From: an uncultured Sphingomonadaceae bacterium
Lineage (GTDB): Bacteria > Pseudomonadota > Alphaproteobacteria > Sphingomonadales > Sphingomonadaceae
Reading direction: 5' to 3'
Length of the DNA: 64,000 nucleotides
Assembly: GCA_947504025.1 (NCBI GenBank)
Contig: CANNFX010000003.1
Location: forward strand, 1-64,000
The notes under the pieces are model-generated. The model had not been told where the DNA came from, ran no database searches, and saw only the letters and a list, made by a program, of their open reading frames with translations. Each line of letters begins with the position of its first letter. The stretch's first letter is position 1. Shown here piece after piece: positions 19,868 through 30,276 of the stretch. The position numbers were made by a program, and so were the translations under genes.

Positions 19868-20569
19868 ATGTTCAAACGCCTGATCGCTACAGGGTTCGCT
19901 GTTTCGCTTAGTATAGCAGCCATGCCTGTTATGGCGCAGGACGCGCCCGCTGAAGAAGCGGCTGTACCTGCCCAGGACAACAAGAACCGCGCCTATGCGC
20001 CGATGAATTACAACGCGGCGGAAGATCTCGACAATCTTCTTTATCTTGATCTATCGAGTGGAGGGCGGGTGGCTATCCGTCTTATGCCTGATTGGGCTCC
20101 GAACCATGTCGAACGTATCAAGACTCTTACCCGCCAGGGCTTTTATAACGGGGTGGTATTCCATCGCGTAATTGACGGTTTTATGGCGCAGACTGGTGAC
20201 CCGACGGGCACTGGGCAGGGCGGTTCGCCGCTTCCTGATCTTGAAAAAGAATTCAACCGCCTACCGCATGTTCGTGGTACGGTTTCTATGGCCCGTGCGA
20301 CGGATGAAAACAGCGCTAATAGCCAATTTTTCATCGTCTTTTATCCGCGCTTCACACTCGACATGAAATACACCAATTTCGGTCGTGTTATTCAAGGCAT
20401 GGATATTGTCGACGCAATCAACCGGGGCGAACCGCCCCAGAATCCGGACCGCATTGTCCAGGCTTCGATCGCGTCTGATAATCTGCCGCCACCGGCAGCT
20501 GCACCAACTGCCCCGGTAGTTCCTGCTGGCGAGATTACAGCTGAAATGCTGAGCAACTCGCAGAGCTAG
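19868..20569 (+). CDS. Periplasmic cyclophilin-type peptidyl-prolyl isomerase
   Basis: 233 residues with a signal peptide: positively charged start MFKRL, hydrophobic core, and a cleavage site AMPVMAQ-D near residue 24. The cyclophilin domain follows from about residue 55. VVFHRVIDGFMAQTGDPTGT, FSRLPHV-like and NSQFFI blocks carry the active-site Arg and Phe. A proline/alanine-rich C-terminal tail follows. It catalyses cis-trans isomerisation of proline bonds during folding of envelope proteins. A 98-base gap separates it from coaD, so it may have its own promoter. Confidence 0.92.
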   Translation: MFKRLIATGFAVSLSIAAMPVMAQDAPAEEAAVPAQDNKNRAYAPMNYNAAEDLDNLLYLDLSSGGRVAIRLMPDWAPNHVERIKTLTRQGFYNGVVFHRVIDGFMAQTGDPTGTGQGGSPLPDLEKEFNRLPHVRGTVSMARATDENSANSQFFIVFYPRFTLDMKYTNFGRVIQGMDIVDAINRGEPPQNPDRIVQASIASDNLPPPAAAPTAPVVPAGEITAEMLSNSQS

Positions 20570-20609
20570 CGCTCTGGTCAGGGATCGATAGCGCGACTAA
20601 GGGCGCGCC

Positions 20610-21641
20610 ATGCGTGTAGATCTTTTCGATTTCGAGCTTCCGACCGATAACATCGCCCTGCGTCCGGTAAGCCCCCGGCATGCAGCGCGTATGCTTGTGG
20701 TGCCAGGCGACGGTGACTTCGGCGATGTTTCCGTTACCGACCTTCCTGAGCAGCTGCGACGCGGTGACGTTCTGGTTTTCAATGATACACGTGTAATCCC
20801 GGCTAGGCTCGAAGGGCGGCGCGGGGAGGCGAAAATTGGTGCGACGCTGCACAAGCGCGTCGATCTCCGCCGCTGGCAGGCCTTTGTGAAGAACGCAAAG
20901 CGTTTGCGCATTGGTGAACGGGTTGAATTTCCAGCAGGTGTTAGTGCCGTAGCTGAAAGCCGTTCTGATGACGGTAGCTTCGTATTGGCTTTTGATGGGG
21001 ATGAACCGGTCGAAGTCTTGCTGGAACGCGCAGGTAAGATGCCGCTCCCGCCCTATATCGCTGGAAAGCGACCAACCGATGAGCGCGACCTTATCGATTA
21101 CCAAACAATGTTCGCGGAAGAGGACGGCGCAGTCGCCGCCCCGACGGCAGCGCTGCATTTTACACCGGACTTGATGAAATCCCTTAGCGGCGCGGGTATA
21201 AGGACGGAAACACTTACATTGCATGTGGGCGCCGGCACATTCCTCCCCGTAAAGGCAGACGATACGGATGATCATGCGATGCATGCTGAATTCGGGCGAA
21301 TCGATGCGGAAACTGCAATGCGTTTGAATGCCGTGCGAGCTTCGGGCGGGCGGTTGATAGCTGTCGGGACGACTGTTCTACGCCTGCTTGAAAGTGCGGC
21401 GGACGAAGGTGGTGATATTCAACCATTTGAAGGCGACACCCGAATTTTTATCACACCGGGATACACATTCAAGGCGATCGACGGGTTGATGACTAACTTC
21501 CATCTTCCGAAGAGCACATTGTTCATGCTCGTTAGTGCATTGATGGGCCGGGAACGGATGCAGGCGGCCTACAAACATGCAATTGACGAGGGCTATCGCT
21601 TCTATTCCTATGGCGACTCTTCGTTGCTTATTCCCGGCTAG
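20610..21641 (+). CDS. queA: S-adenosylmethionine:tRNA ribosyltransferase-isomerase
   Basis: 343 residues. It transfers the ribosyl part of SAM to preQ1 in tRNA, giving epoxyqueuosine at position 34. The N-terminus [19 protein letters not shown] is characteristic. [25 protein letters not shown] and [14 protein letters not shown] are the conserved blocks, and [17 protein letters not shown] lies near the C-terminus. tgt, the preceding step of the pathway, lies 3.5 kb downstream on the same strand with an ABC exporter and two outer-membrane proteins between. Confidence 0.96.
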   Translation: MRVDLFDFELPTDNIALRPVSPRHAARMLVVPGDGDFGDVSVTDLPEQLRRGDVLVFNDTRVIPARLEGRRGEAKIGATLHKRVDLRRWQAFVKNAKRLRIGERVEFPAGVSAVAESRSDDGSFVLAFDGDEPVEVLLERAGKMPLPPYIAGKRPTDERDLIDYQTMFAEEDGAVAAPTAALHFTPDLMKSLSGAGIRTETLTLHVGAGTFLPVKADDTDDHAMHAEFGRIDAETAMRLNAVRASGGRLIAVGTTVLRLLESAADEGGDIQPFEGDTRIFITPGYTFKAIDGLMTNFHLPKSTLFMLVSALMGRERMQAAYKHAIDEGYRFYSYGDSSLLIPG

Positions 21642-21673
21642 TCGAGCGTGCAGTTCTGTCCTAGCTAGGGGGC

Positions 21674-22606
21674 ATGCAATCAATTCTCGAAATTAGCGGT
21701 CTCACCAAAATCTATGCTGGTGGATTTACTGCGCTGGAATCTGTCGATCTCAACATTACACAAGGCGAGATTTTTGCACTCCTGGGCCCCAACGGAGCGG
21801 GTAAGACCACGCTAATTGGTGCGGTGTGCGGGTTGGTGAAGCCGACATCTGGGACGATCAAGGCTTTTGGACATGATCTGTCGCGTGATTGGCGTCCTGC
21901 ACGAGCGCGGATCGGTCTTGTCCCACAGGAACTGGCTACCGACATGTTTGAAGCTGTTTGGCGTGCTGTTTCCTATTCACGCGGATTGTTTGGTCTCGCG
22001 CCTGATGCGGCTAAAATTGAGGAAATTCTGCGCTCCTTATCTTTGTGGGACAAGCGAGATGAGCAGATCCGCAACTTATCAGGCGGTATGAAGCGCCGGG
22101 TTTTGATAGCCAAGGCGCTCGCACATGAGCCGGAGTTACTGTTTCTTGATGAGCCCACTGCGGGCGTAGACGTTGAGCTTCGCCGAGATATGTGGCGATT
22201 GATCGGCAAGTTGCGCGAAGGCGGTACGACCGTAATTCTGACGACGCACTATATCGAAGAGGCCGAGGAAATGGCCGACCGGGTGGGCATCATCCGGGAG
22301 GGACGTATTTTGATGGTAGACGAGAAGTCTGCGATGATGGCCCGGCTTGGCCGAACAGAAGCGTTGATCGAACTGGCCCAACCTTTAGCTGAAATTCCGC
22401 CGGTGCTTTCCGCATTCCCTCTAAGTTTGACCGATGGAGGCAGGCAACTTTGTTACCGCGGCGGAGACGGCACGGGGAAGGGGAAGGAAGAGGTAGCCAA
22501 TCTAACCAAGGCCTTGGTCCATGCCGATATCGATTTCACTGGTATCGATATTCACGAATCTAGTCTTGAAGACATCTTCGTTGATCTAGTCGAGGAGCGC
22601 GCGTGA
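21674..22606 (+). CDS. ABC transporter ATP-binding protein (ABC-2 exporter)
   Basis: 310 residues with one nucleotide-binding domain. Walker A is GPNGAGKTT near residue 38, the signature is LSGGMKRRVLIAKAL, Walker B is ELLFLDEPTAGVD and the switch histidine sits in TTHYIEEAEEMADR. The last 80 residues form an accessory domain, as in DrrA/CcmA-like exporters. It powers the permease encoded next, whose start overlaps its stop. The substrate (lipid, drug or polysaccharide) is not evident. Confidence 0.92.
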   Translation: MQSILEISGLTKIYAGGFTALESVDLNITQGEIFALLGPNGAGKTTLIGAVCGLVKPTSGTIKAFGHDLSRDWRPARARIGLVPQELATDMFEAVWRAVSYSRGLFGLAPDAAKIEEILRSLSLWDKRDEQIRNLSGGMKRRVLIAKALAHEPELLFLDEPTAGVDVELRRDMWRLIGKLREGGTTVILTTHYIEEAEEMADRVGIIREGRILMVDEKSAMMARLGRTEALIELAQPLAEIPPVLSAFPLSLTDGGRQLCYRGGDGTGKGKEEVANLTKALVHADIDFTGIDIHESSLEDIFVDLVEERA

Positions 22607-23373
22607 TGGGGTTCAATTTCCGCGGCGCATGGTCGATCTACACGCGCGAAATCATGCGGGCGCTACGCACAGTATTTCAATCGATACTTGCTCCGGTGCT
22701 CACGACTTCGCTCTATTTTATTGTCTTCGGTGCAGCGATCGGTTCGCGCATGGAGGCCGTAGATGGAGTCAGCTACGGTGCCTTTATCGTGCCCGGCTTG
22801 CTGCTGCTGACATTGCTGAGCGAAAGCACATCAAATGCCAGTTTCGGCATTTATATGCCGCGTTTCACGGGGACGATTTACGAGCTGCTGTCTGCACCCG
22901 TCGGAGTGGCGGAGACATTGGTTGGTTTCGTCGGAGCAGCTGCGACAAAATCACTAATCCTTGCGACAATTATACTCACCACCGCGACCGTGTTTGTAGA
23001 TTATGAGATTGCCCATCCGGTGTTGGCAATCGGTTATATTATGCTCGTCGCGGCCGCCTTTTCGCTGTTCGGGTTCATCCTTGGTATTTGGGCTGACAGC
23101 TTCGAGCGGTTGGGGATCATTCCGCAACTTTTCCTTGTGCCGCTCACATTCCTGGGCGGGACATTTTATTCGATCGATATGCTGCCAGAACCCTGGGGCA
23201 CCATCGCGATGTTCAATCCTATCGTCTATCTGGTGAATGGATTGCGCTGGACGTTCTACGGAAGCTCCGACGTAAATATCTGGGTGTCGTTCGGGCTGAC
23301 CGTCGGATTTCTCGCTATCTGTGTCGGTGTAATTACTTTCATTTTCCGAACAGGATGGCGCCTCCGGTCTTAA
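22606..23373 (+). CDS. ABC-2 type permease
   Basis: 255 residues with six predicted membrane helices and the ABC-2 membrane pattern. The N-terminal amphipathic segment FRGAWSIYTREIMRALRTV is followed by helices around ILAPVLTTSLYFIVFGAAIG and GAFIVPGLLLLTLL. LFLVPLTFLGGTFYSIDMLP is the family's conserved late motif, and NPIVYLVNGLRW follows. The ATG overlaps the ATPase stop (GTGATG), a sign of coupled translation. It forms the membrane half of the exporter. Confidence 0.92.
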   Translation: MGFNFRGAWSIYTREIMRALRTVFQSILAPVLTTSLYFIVFGAAIGSRMEAVDGVSYGAFIVPGLLLLTLLSESTSNASFGIYMPRFTGTIYELLSAPVGVAETLVGFVGAAATKSLILATIILTTATVFVDYEIAHPVLAIGYIMLVAAAFSLFGFILGIWADSFERLGIIPQLFLVPLTFLGGTFYSIDMLPEPWGTIAMFNPIVYLVNGLRWTFYGSSDVNIWVSFGLTVGFLAICVGVITFIFRTGWRLRS

Positions 23374-23517
23374 TAATCGGGCAGAGTGTCGCACTAGTAA
23401 CACACTTTTCGATTCGTTCATTTTAGCGCAATTTTCAGTTCACTTTCCGGCAATGTTCGCAAGTTCATTTAGTCATCGGTCGCAAAGATGGCCCATGATA
23501 AAAGATTGGAATATATA

Positions 23518-24045
23518 ATGAACACGAAGATTTTGCTCGCAATCGGCGCTGCTACGCTCGCCACGGTCCCTGCCACTGCGTTCGCGCAGGATGCCGGTGA
23601 ACCCGAAGTCTATATCGGCGCATCCGCAGGTTATCACGATCTCAGCATAGGCGGCGGTGTAAAGGATGACGGCGCGATCTTTGGCGGTATTGCAGGCGTC
23701 GACGTCCCCATCGGTGGTGATTTGTCGATCGGCGGTGAAGTGAATTACCATGTCGGTACAGGTGCAATCGACAGTGAGTATGGCGCAGCCGGGCGTCTCG
23801 CATATGCGGTGAACCCAACAACGAAGGTATTCGTTCGCGGCGGCTATCAGGAAGTTAAGCTCGATCTCGAAGAGATCGTTGGCGCTCCAGTTCCCGCAGG
23901 TCTCGATGATTCAGACGGTGACTACATCGTGGGTGCCGGCGCCGAATTCGGCATCGGTGCTTCTGGTCTGAAGCTGCGCCTTGGCGTTGACACAGTATCG
24001 TTCGACACGACCCGTGCAACGGCGGGTCTGCTCTTCTCTTTCTGA
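23518..24045 (+). CDS. Outer-membrane beta-barrel protein (porin/opacity-like)
   Basis: 175 residues from the ATG at 23518. The signal peptide MNTKILLAIGAATLATVPA ends with the site AFAQ-D. The mature part alternates polar and hydrophobic residues with many glycines, typical of a small eight-stranded barrel like OmpA/Opa proteins. The last residue is phenylalanine (GLLFSF), the signal for the BAM complex. A frame open 30 bases upstream does not look translated. A strong terminator follows directly, so the gene is probably a separate transcription unit. Confidence 0.8.
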   Translation: MNTKILLAIGAATLATVPATAFAQDAGEPEVYIGASAGYHDLSIGGGVKDDGAIFGGIAGVDVPIGGDLSIGGEVNYHVGTGAIDSEYGAAGRLAYAVNPTTKVFVRGGYQEVKLDLEEIVGAPVPAGLDDSDGDYIVGAGAEFGIGASGLKLRLGVDTVSFDTTRATAGLLFSF

Positions 24046-24067
24046 AGGTTGGCAGGATAAAATTTTG

Positions 24068-24100
24068 GACCGGCTCTGCGAAGGCAGTGCCGGTCTTTTT
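24068..24100 (+). terminator. Rho-independent terminator after the OMP gene
   Basis: GACCGGC-T-CTGC, loop GAAG, GCAG-T-GCCGGTC forms an 11-bp stem with one mismatch, followed at once by TTTTT. It starts 23 bases after the stop codon of the barrel protein. Shape and U-run fit an intrinsic terminator on the plus strand. Confidence 0.9.
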
Positions 24101-24166
24101 ATATGACTCCTAATTATCTGATAAATGAGGGTGGCGAGTGTGCGATTGGCACGTTAGTGCAAAAAC

Positions 24167-25120
24167 ATGCTTCAAAAATACGTCTCGTCCGTTGCGTGCT
24201 TGACCTTCTTGTTGGCCGCTTCTCCTGCATCTGCTGAACTTCCAGAGGCTGTCGTGGCCATGATCGATGCGGCAATCGCGGACGGTAATCGTGATACCGT
24301 CAGTGCTGTTATGGCGCTTGCCAAGAAAACCAATCCCGATGATGCAGAGCAGGTCGATGCAATGCTTGCCGAATATCGCACTGCGCAAGCTCAAGCTGCC
24401 AAACTGGCCACAGCAGCAAAACAAGCGCAGATTCGCAGTGCCGGATTATTCGAACGTTGGTCTGGCGAAGGCAGAGCCGGCGCGTTTCATGCCTCTGGCA
24501 ACAATAATAATGTTGGCATTAATACGGCGCTAAAGCTCACGCGGAAAGGCATTGATTGGAGCCACCAATTGCGTGGAACCTTCGATTACCAACGTTCAAA
24601 TGGGCGGACATCGCGCGAGAAATACTTTGCTGCCTATGAGCCGCGCTACCAAATCGATGACGGTGTGTTCGCTTATGGATTGACGCAATTTGAGCGTAAC
24701 CGCTTTCAAGGGATATCCCAACGATATGCTGCGTCTGCCGGTCTCGGCTACCGCTTGCTGAAGAACAAAGACATGCAGCTTTCAGTCAAGGCAGGTCCGG
24801 CATATCGGGTCACGAAATTCCTTGATGAAACAAGCGAAAGCAAACTTGCAGGGCTCGTCGCTCTTGATTTTGACTGGACTATTGCGGATGGCCTCTCACT
24901 TACTCAGGATACCGATATGGTAGCCGAGACTGGAGGGCGCGGGACAGTGATCTTTGATGGTTCGAACACTTCGTTGAATCTTGTTACTGGCTTGCAGGCG
25001 AAGCTGACCGATCGCATAAGTACGCGCCTGTCTTATGCGGTGGAATATGACAGCAATCCGCCGACCAGAGCTGTGTCAACGGACACACTGTCACGCTTCA
25101 CTTTAATCTACGGCTTCTGA
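24167..25120 (+). CDS. DUF481-family outer-membrane protein (YdiY-like)
   Basis: 317 residues. A signal peptide ends at SPASA-E near residue 24. Residues 25-85 are a helical Ala/Asp-rich linker. From about residue 95 a beta-rich domain runs to the C-terminal aromatic residue (LIYGF), with the regular strands of DUF481/YdiY-type barrels. [20 protein letters not shown] and [20 protein letters not shown] are typical of the family, whose function is unknown. Its stop overlaps the tgt start (TGATG), an unexpected coupling with a tRNA-modification enzyme. Confidence 0.8.
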   Translation: MLQKYVSSVACLTFLLAASPASAELPEAVVAMIDAAIADGNRDTVSAVMALAKKTNPDDAEQVDAMLAEYRTAQAQAAKLATAAKQAQIRSAGLFERWSGEGRAGAFHASGNNNNVGINTALKLTRKGIDWSHQLRGTFDYQRSNGRTSREKYFAAYEPRYQIDDGVFAYGLTQFERNRFQGISQRYAASAGLGYRLLKNKDMQLSVKAGPAYRVTKFLDETSESKLAGLVALDFDWTIADGLSLTQDTDMVAETGGRGTVIFDGSNTSLNLVTGLQAKLTDRISTRLSYAVEYDSNPPTRAVSTDTLSRFTLIYGF

Positions 25121-26250
25121 TGACCAATCTTCCGCGCTTTGAGTTCAAGGTTGCTGCAACTGACGGTAAGGCGCGAACAGGTGAAATCGCCATGCGACGG
25201 GGTGTGATCCGCACACCCGCATTTATGCCAGTTGGGACCGCAGCGACTGTGAAGGCTATGAAACCGGAAACTGTGCGGGCCAGTGGCGCGGACATTATTC
25301 TTGGCAATACATACCATCTAATGCTTCGTCCCGGAGCGGAGCGAGTTGCCAAGCTCGGCGGCCTGCACAAATTCATGAATTGGGATCGACCCATTCTGAC
25401 CGACAGCGGCGGTTATCAGGTGATGAGCCTATCAGATCTTCGCAAACTTACTGAAGATGGAGTCGAGTTTCGGAGCCATCTGGATGGTTCGAAGCATATG
25501 TTAACGCCAGAACGCTCGATGGAAATCCAGCGCTTGCTTGGCAGCGATATTGTAATGGCGTTCGACGAATGTCCGCGTGCGGATCAGCCGCGAGATGTAA
25601 TTGCCAGCTCGATGGAAATGAGCATGCGTTGGGCCAAACGCAGCCGGGATGCGTTTGATGCCGGCGGCGAACATGCCGCCAACTCCGCGTTGTTCGGTAT
25701 CCAACAAGGTGCGCTTGATGAAGAACTTCGAAAACGGAGCGCGGACGCTCTGCGCGAGATTGGCTTTGATGGCTATGCAATTGGCGGCCTCGCCGTGGGC
25801 GAGGGGCAGGAGGCAATGTTTGCCACACTCGATTTCGCACCGAGCCAACTGCCTGAGGACGCACCTCGATATTTGATGGGGGTCGGTAAGCCGGACGATT
25901 TGGTCGGCGCGGTGGAGCGCGGGGTAGATATGTTTGATTGTGTGCTACCGACGCGTTCAGGGCGCAACGGGCAGGCGTTTACTTGGAATGGTCCGCTCAA
26001 CATGCGCAATGCACGTCACGCTGAGGACACAGATCCACTGGATGCAAATTGTCCGTGCTCAGCTTGTAAGGATTATAGCCGAGCTTATCTGCATCATCTG
26101 CAAAAATCGAGCGAGATTCTCGGCGCCATGTTAGTGACCGAACACAACCTGACATTCTATCAACAGTTGATGCAGGCAATGCGTGATGCGATTAGTGACG
26201 GCCGTTTCTCAGCATTTGCCGCCAAATTCCGAACGGATTATTTGAGCTGA
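25120..26250 (+). CDS. tgt: Queuine/preQ1 tRNA-ribosyltransferase
   Basis: 376 residues. In bacteria it exchanges guanine 34 for preQ1 in tRNAs with GUN anticodons. The nucleophilic Asp region [18 protein letters not shown], the second catalytic Asp region [10 protein letters not shown], and [12 protein letters not shown] are visible. The zinc site near the C-terminus is complete: CPCSAC at residues 309-314 and a later His in YLHHL. Together with queA it supplies most of the committed end of queuosine synthesis. A terminator follows. Confidence 0.97.
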   Translation: MTNLPRFEFKVAATDGKARTGEIAMRRGVIRTPAFMPVGTAATVKAMKPETVRASGADIILGNTYHLMLRPGAERVAKLGGLHKFMNWDRPILTDSGGYQVMSLSDLRKLTEDGVEFRSHLDGSKHMLTPERSMEIQRLLGSDIVMAFDECPRADQPRDVIASSMEMSMRWAKRSRDAFDAGGEHAANSALFGIQQGALDEELRKRSADALREIGFDGYAIGGLAVGEGQEAMFATLDFAPSQLPEDAPRYLMGVGKPDDLVGAVERGVDMFDCVLPTRSGRNGQAFTWNGPLNMRNARHAEDTDPLDANCPCSACKDYSRAYLHHLQKSSEILGAMLVTEHNLTFYQQLMQAMRDAISDGRFSAFAAKFRTDYLS

Positions 26251-26255
26251 AACGA

Positions 26256-26285
26256 AAAAGGGCGATCCCGCAGGACCGCCCTTTT
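26256..26285. terminator. Bidirectional terminator between tgt and rpsD
   Basis: AAAAGGGCGATC (26256-26267) and GACCGCCCTTTT (26274-26285) pair at 11 of 12 positions around a 6-base loop. The arms give a U-run on both strands. It sits between convergent genes and can stop both transcripts. Confidence 0.88.
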
Positions 26286-26308
26286 GAATTCTGTTTAGTC
26301 TGGGCCGA

Positions 26309-26923
26309 TTAGCGCGAGTAGAACTCGACGACTAGGTTCGGCTCCATCGTTACCGGATAAGGCACTTCGTCAAGCTTCGGTACGCGAGTGAAGCTGACTT
26401 TATCGTTGCCATCAGGTGCAACGTAATCAGGAATTTCACGCTCTGGCAGGCTCTGCGCTTCGATGACGAGAGCCATTTCCTGCGCCTTGGCGCCTAGGCT
26501 GATAACATCACCAACACTGATGCGACGCGATGCGATGTTGCACTTCACACCGTTTACCAAGATGTGGCCATGGCTCACAATCTGACGAGCTGCGAAGATC
26601 GTTGGCGCGAATTTGGCGCGGTAAACGATCATGTCGAGGCGGCGCTCGAGCAGGCCGATAAGGTTCTGGCCGGTATCGCCTTTAATCTTGGTGGCTTCTG
26701 TGTATGTGGCGCGGAACTGTTTTTCGGTGACGTCGCCGTAATAGCCCTTAAGCTTCTGCTTTGCACGCAGCTGAAGGCCGAAATCGGACATTTTGCCTTT
26801 GCGGCGCTGGCCATGCTGGCCGGGACCGTAATTGCGGCGGTTCACGGGGCTGTTAGGACGGCCCCAGATGTTTTCGCCCATACGGCGATCAAGTTTATGC
26901 TTCGATGCTTTACGCTTCGACAT
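26309..26923 (-). CDS. rpsD: 30S ribosomal protein S4
   Basis: 204 residues from the ATG at 26923, preceded by GGAGAC at suitable distance. The frame is open nine codons further, but [20 protein letters not shown] is the family N-terminus. [20 protein letters not shown] and the S4 RNA-binding domain [20 protein letters not shown] with HILVNG are present. S4 nucleates assembly of the 30S body and is often a translational repressor of its own operon. It is a lone gene here, not in the alpha operon. Confidence 0.98.
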   Translation of the reverse strand: MSKRKASKHKLDRRMGENIWGRPNSPVNRRNYGPGQHGQRRKGKMSDFGLQLRAKQKLKGYYGDVTEKQFRATYTEATKIKGDTGQNLIGLLERRLDMIVYRAKFAPTIFAARQIVSHGHILVNGVKCNIASRRISVGDVISLGAKAQEMALVIEAQSLPEREIPDYVAPDGNDKVSFTRVPKLDEVPYPVTMEPNLVVEFYSR

Positions 26924-27151
26924 CGTGTGTCTCCAAAATGCTATCACCACCCCTATCGATGGTGCTTCAACCCGGTATCGCTCAAACAGGGCGACTTCCC
27001 TGCCTGGGTCACCGCTTCACCGGGATGCGGGACCAATTGCGAAGGCGCGCGTATAGCCGGTCTGCCGCGCAGGTCAAGCATTGCGGCTTGGAGCGCGTGA
27101 CTGTTGTGCAAACCCTCGACAAATGCCTCGTTTCACGCCACAGGATCGCGC

Positions 27152-27478
27152 ATGAACGAGGCCCTCAAAGAACCCGAAGCAAAGACACCTGAAGAGTGCA
27201 AAGATATGACCGATGTACGGGCGGGCGTGGATGCGCTTGACCGTGAACTTGTTGCATTGCTTTCAACACGCTTCGGATACATGCGTGCTGCTGCGCGGAT
27301 CAAGGAAGATCGCGACACGGTTCGCGATGAAACACGCAAAGCGGCGGTTGTTGACGCAGCACGCCGCACGGCGGAATTGCGGGGGCTTCCAGCTGAAGCA
27401 ATTGCGGATATTTGGGACAGGCTGGTTGAAGCCTCGATAGCCTATGAGATGACCGAATGGGATCGCGTGCGCGGTTAG
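27152..27478 (+). CDS. Chorismate mutase (AroQ type II fold)
   Basis: 108 residues from the ATG at 27152, chosen for the AGGA site upstream. The all-helical chorismate mutase pattern is clear: an Arg-containing first helix DVRAGVDALDRELVALLSTRF, the loop VRDETRKAAVV, and a last helix IADIWDRLVEASIAYEM. It converts chorismate to prephenate; PchB-like isochorismate pyruvate-lyases share the fold, so the substrate is not certain. It overlaps the convergent trmJ gene by four bases at the stop codons. Confidence 0.85.
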   Translation: MNEALKEPEAKTPEECKDMTDVRAGVDALDRELVALLSTRFGYMRAAARIKEDRDTVRDETRKAAVVDAARRTAELRGLPAEAIADIWDRLVEASIAYEMTEWDRVRG

Positions 27479-28218
27479 TCCTCGGAGCCATGGTCCTGAC
27501 GCATCTTGCGGCCGAGGTGGTTGAGTACCCCGCGCATTGTCCGCACCTCCAGATGATTCCAAGCAGGCTTGGTTAGCACGCTGCGCAAGGTGCGACGGGT
27601 GGCTGGTTCGCGGTCTTCAGGGAAGTAGTAGCCGCAAGGCTCCAGCAGTTTGTCGAAATGGTCGATCAGGCCTTCCAACTCTGCCTGAGGTGCAGGGGGC
27701 AGGATTTCTTCAACCGTGGGTTGAACCAATTCGCTTTTCTTTGACCATTCGTAAGCACACAGGATTACCGCCTGCGCCAAGTTCAGCGACGGGAAATCAG
27801 GATTGATGGGTACCGTCAGAATTGCCCGGGCGAGCGCTACGTCTTCGGTGTCGAGGCCACTGCGTTCGGGGCCGAACAGAAAGGCGCTACGGCCGTCGGC
27901 GACGGCAATTTCATTTGCTGCTTCTTCGGGTGTTACAACCGGTTTGGTAACGCCGCGTTTGCGGACTGTTGTGGCATATACATGGGCGCAATCAGCGACC
28001 GCCTCGGCAGTTGTTTCATAGACCTTCGCACCGTCCAGCACATTGTCTGCACCAGCAGCGGACGGACCAGCGGACGGGTTAGGCCAGCCATCGCGGGGAG
28101 AGACAAGCCGCATTTCGGTTAGTCCGAAATTGAGCATTGCCCGCGCCGCCTTGCCAATATTCTCACCCAGTTGCGGGCACACCAGAACAATTACAGGCTG
28201 GTCAGGACTTTTTGTCAT
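27475..28218 (-). CDS. trmJ: tRNA (Cm32/Um32) methyltransferase TrmJ, SPOUT family
   Basis: 247 residues from the ATG at 28218, which has GGAAAG upstream and lies inside the end of nrdR. The SPOUT signature is evident: [20 protein letters not shown] at the N-terminus, [18 protein letters not shown] and [19 protein letters not shown] forming the SAM-binding knot. It 2'-O-methylates residue 32 of tRNAs. It overlaps nrdR by 17 bases, so the two are coupled. Paralogous SpoU methyltransferases are the alternative. Confidence 0.88.
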   Translation of the reverse strand: MTKSPDQPVIVLVCPQLGENIGKAARAMLNFGLTEMRLVSPRDGWPNPSAGPSAAGADNVLDGAKVYETTAEAVADCAHVYATTVRKRGVTKPVVTPEEAANEIAVADGRSAFLFGPERSGLDTEDVALARAILTVPINPDFPSLNLAQAVILCAYEWSKKSELVQPTVEEILPPAPQAELEGLIDHFDKLLEPCGYYFPEDREPATRRTLRSVLTKPAWNHLEVRTMRGVLNHLGRKMRQDHGSED

Positions 28219-28696
28219 TGCTGCTTTCCGCCCCGACATCATTCACGGCGCTGGCAAACTCTTCAAAATCCTTCGCCTCGTTAAAGTCACGATAGACGCT
28301 CGCGAAGCGGATATATGCGACGCTGTCGAGTTGGCGCAGGCCGTCCATCACCATTTCACCGATACGGGCTGATTCGATCTCGTTCTCACCGGCCGTCTCG
28401 ACCTGCCGTTGAATACCTGAAACGAGTTGGTCGAGGCGCTCCTGCGCAATGTCGCGCTTGCGGGTGGCGAGGGCGACGGACTGCTCGATCTTGAGACGTT
28501 CAAATGGTTCACGTCGCGCTTCGCCATTTGCGCCGCTTTTGATCACAATAACTTCGCGTAGCTGGATACGCTCAAACGTAGTGAATCGCGCGCCGCAACT
28601 CTCGCATTGTCGCCGGCGCCGGATCGCGGTGTTATCCTCTGTCGGGCGCGAGTCTTTTACTTGGCTGTCGTCATGCGCGCAGAACGGACAGCGCAT
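28202..28696 (-). CDS. nrdR: Transcriptional repressor NrdR
   Basis: 164 residues. The N-terminal zinc ribbon has CPFC at residues 3-6 and CESC near residue 33, and [15 protein letters not shown] is the DNA-binding part. From residue 49 the ATP-cone [19 protein letters not shown] senses ATP/dATP. NrdR represses ribonucleotide reductase genes. It lies between glyA/small membrane gene and trmJ on the same strand; the glyA-nrdR neighbourhood is widespread in proteobacteria. Confidence 0.97.
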   Translation of the reverse strand: MRCPFCAHDDSQVKDSRPTEDNTAIRRRRQCESCGARFTTFERIQLREVIVIKSGANGEARREPFERLKIEQSVALATRKRDIAQERLDQLVSGIQRQVETAGENEIESARIGEMVMDGLRQLDSVAYIRFASVYRDFNEAKDFEEFASAVNDVGAESSNDKKS

Positions 28697-28939
28697 TTAC
28701 TTTTTGATACGCTTGTAGAACATCAGGCCTGCACCAGCGACCAGTCCGACCGGCCATGTGATAACGGGCAGGATCGCTGCGGCAACCACGCCGACAGCGG
28801 CGCCTGCCAATACGGGCTTAGTGGAGGGATGGTGCATCCCGTCCTTAGCCATACCGGAGAGTTCTTCCTTGGCGTCTTCAACCCAATCGTTTCCTTCGCC
28901 AGGGCCTCGGCCATCATTGGGGTTCATGTCGTTGCTCAT
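28697..28939 (-). CDS. Small membrane protein of unknown function
   Basis: 80 residues from the second of two adjacent ATGs. The N-terminal 40 residues are acidic and Gly/Asp-rich (MNPNDGRGPGEGNDWVEDA). The C-terminal half holds a glycine/alanine-rich hydrophobic stretch from about residue 43 to 75 that can form two short helices, and ends in the basic tail YKRIKK. It sits between glyA and nrdR with gaps of 15 and 0 bases, so it belongs to that operon. I do not recognise the family. Confidence 0.7.
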   Translation of the reverse strand: MSNDMNPNDGRGPGEGNDWVEDAKEELSGMAKDGMHHPSTKPVLAGAAVGVVAAAILPVITWPVGLVAGAGLMFYKRIKK

Positions 28940-28954
28940 CATTTTTTCTTTCTG

Positions 28955-30265
28955 TTAACGGCCAGGATAGACCGGGAAGGCGGCGCAAAGTTCGGCAACT
29001 TGGCCGCGCACGCTCTCTTCGATTTGTGCATCGCCTTCCGGGCCGTTCTTCGCCAAACCATCGACCACTTCGGCAATCAACGCGCCGATCTTGCGGAATT
29101 CGGCCGGGCCAAAGCCGCGTGTTGTGCCTGCCGGTGTACCAAGCCGGACGCCGCTCGTCACGAACGGGCTGCGACTATCGAAGGGAATACCGTTTTTGTT
29201 GCAGGTCAGCCAAGCGCGGTCGAGACCCTTTTCAGCAGACTTACCGGTCACATCTTTGGCGGTGAGGTCTACGAGCATCGAGTGGTTATCAGTCCCGCCA
29301 GAAACAATCCGCAGACCGTTTTCTTCGAGGCTGGCTGCCAGCGCACGTGCGTTTTCGACCACCGCATGGGCATAGGTCTTGAAATCAGGGCGTAAGGCTT
29401 CGCGGAATGCAGTCGCCTTAGCGGCGATCACGTGCATCAAAGGGCCGCCTTGCAGGCCAGGGAAAACAGCCATGTTCAGCGGCTTGGTCAGTTCTTCGTC
29501 GTTCCACATGATGACACCCGAACGTGGGCCGCGAAGGCTCTTATGCGTGGTTGTCGTGACGATATGGGCGTGTGGGAAGGGGGTGGGATGGGCACCGCCT
29601 GCGACCAGACCAGAGATGTGGCTCATGTCGCATAGTAGATAAGCGCCTACCTCGTCGGCGATTTCGCGGAAACCCGGGAAATCCCACACACGCGAATAGG
29701 CCGTGCCGCCGCAGATAATCAGTTTGGGCCTATGCTCGCGGGCGATTGCCGCGACCTCGTCCATGTCGATAAGCTCGTCACCCTCGCGAACGCCGTATGC
29801 GACGGGGTTGAACCACTTGCCCGACATATTGACCGGCGAGCCATGCGTCAGATGTCCTCCGGAATTGAGATCGAGCCCCATGAATGTGTCACCGGGAGTG
29901 AGTAGGGCGAGGAACACCGCTTGGTTCATCTGCGAGCCGGAGTTGGGCTGCACGTTGGCGAACTCACAACCGAACAGTTCTTTTGCGCGATCTATGGCGA
30001 GTGTTTCTACCACGTCAGCATATTCACAGCCGCCATAGTAACGCTTGCCCGGATAGCCCTCGGCATATTTGTTGGTGAAGACGCTGCCTGTCGCTTCCAA
30101 CACAGCGGTTGAAGCGATGTTCTCGCTTGCAATCAGCTCGATCTTATCCTGCTGACGGGTCAGTTCGTTGCGGATCGCGCCGTAAACTTCGGGATCGGCC
30201 TGTTCCAGGCTGTCATGCCAAAAACGGTGTGTGATGTCGGACTGATTATCAGGTGCTGTGCTCAT
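28955..30265 (-). CDS. glyA: Serine hydroxymethyltransferase
   Basis: 436 residues, a PLP enzyme that makes glycine and methylene-THF from serine. The PLP lysine lies in [15 protein letters not shown] near residue 242. [20 protein letters not shown] and [18 protein letters not shown] are the conserved N-terminal blocks. It heads or continues an operon rpiB-glyA-(small membrane gene)-nrdR-trmJ with short gaps, a common arrangement in alphaproteobacteria. Confidence 0.98.
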   Translation of the reverse strand: MSTAPDNQSDITHRFWHDSLEQADPEVYGAIRNELTRQQDKIELIASENIASTAVLEATGSVFTNKYAEGYPGKRYYGGCEYADVVETLAIDRAKELFGCEFANVQPNSGSQMNQAVFLALLTPGDTFMGLDLNSGGHLTHGSPVNMSGKWFNPVAYGVREGDELIDMDEVAAIAREHRPKLIICGGTAYSRVWDFPGFREIADEVGAYLLCDMSHISGLVAGGAHPTPFPHAHIVTTTTHKSLRGPRSGVIMWNDEELTKPLNMAVFPGLQGGPLMHVIAAKATAFREALRPDFKTYAHAVVENARALAASLEENGLRIVSGGTDNHSMLVDLTAKDVTGKSAEKGLDRAWLTCNKNGIPFDSRSPFVTSGVRLGTPAGTTRGFGPAEFRKIGALIAEVVDGLAKNGPEGDAQIEESVRGQVAELCAAFPVYPGR

Positions 30266-30276
30266 GGCGATACTCG

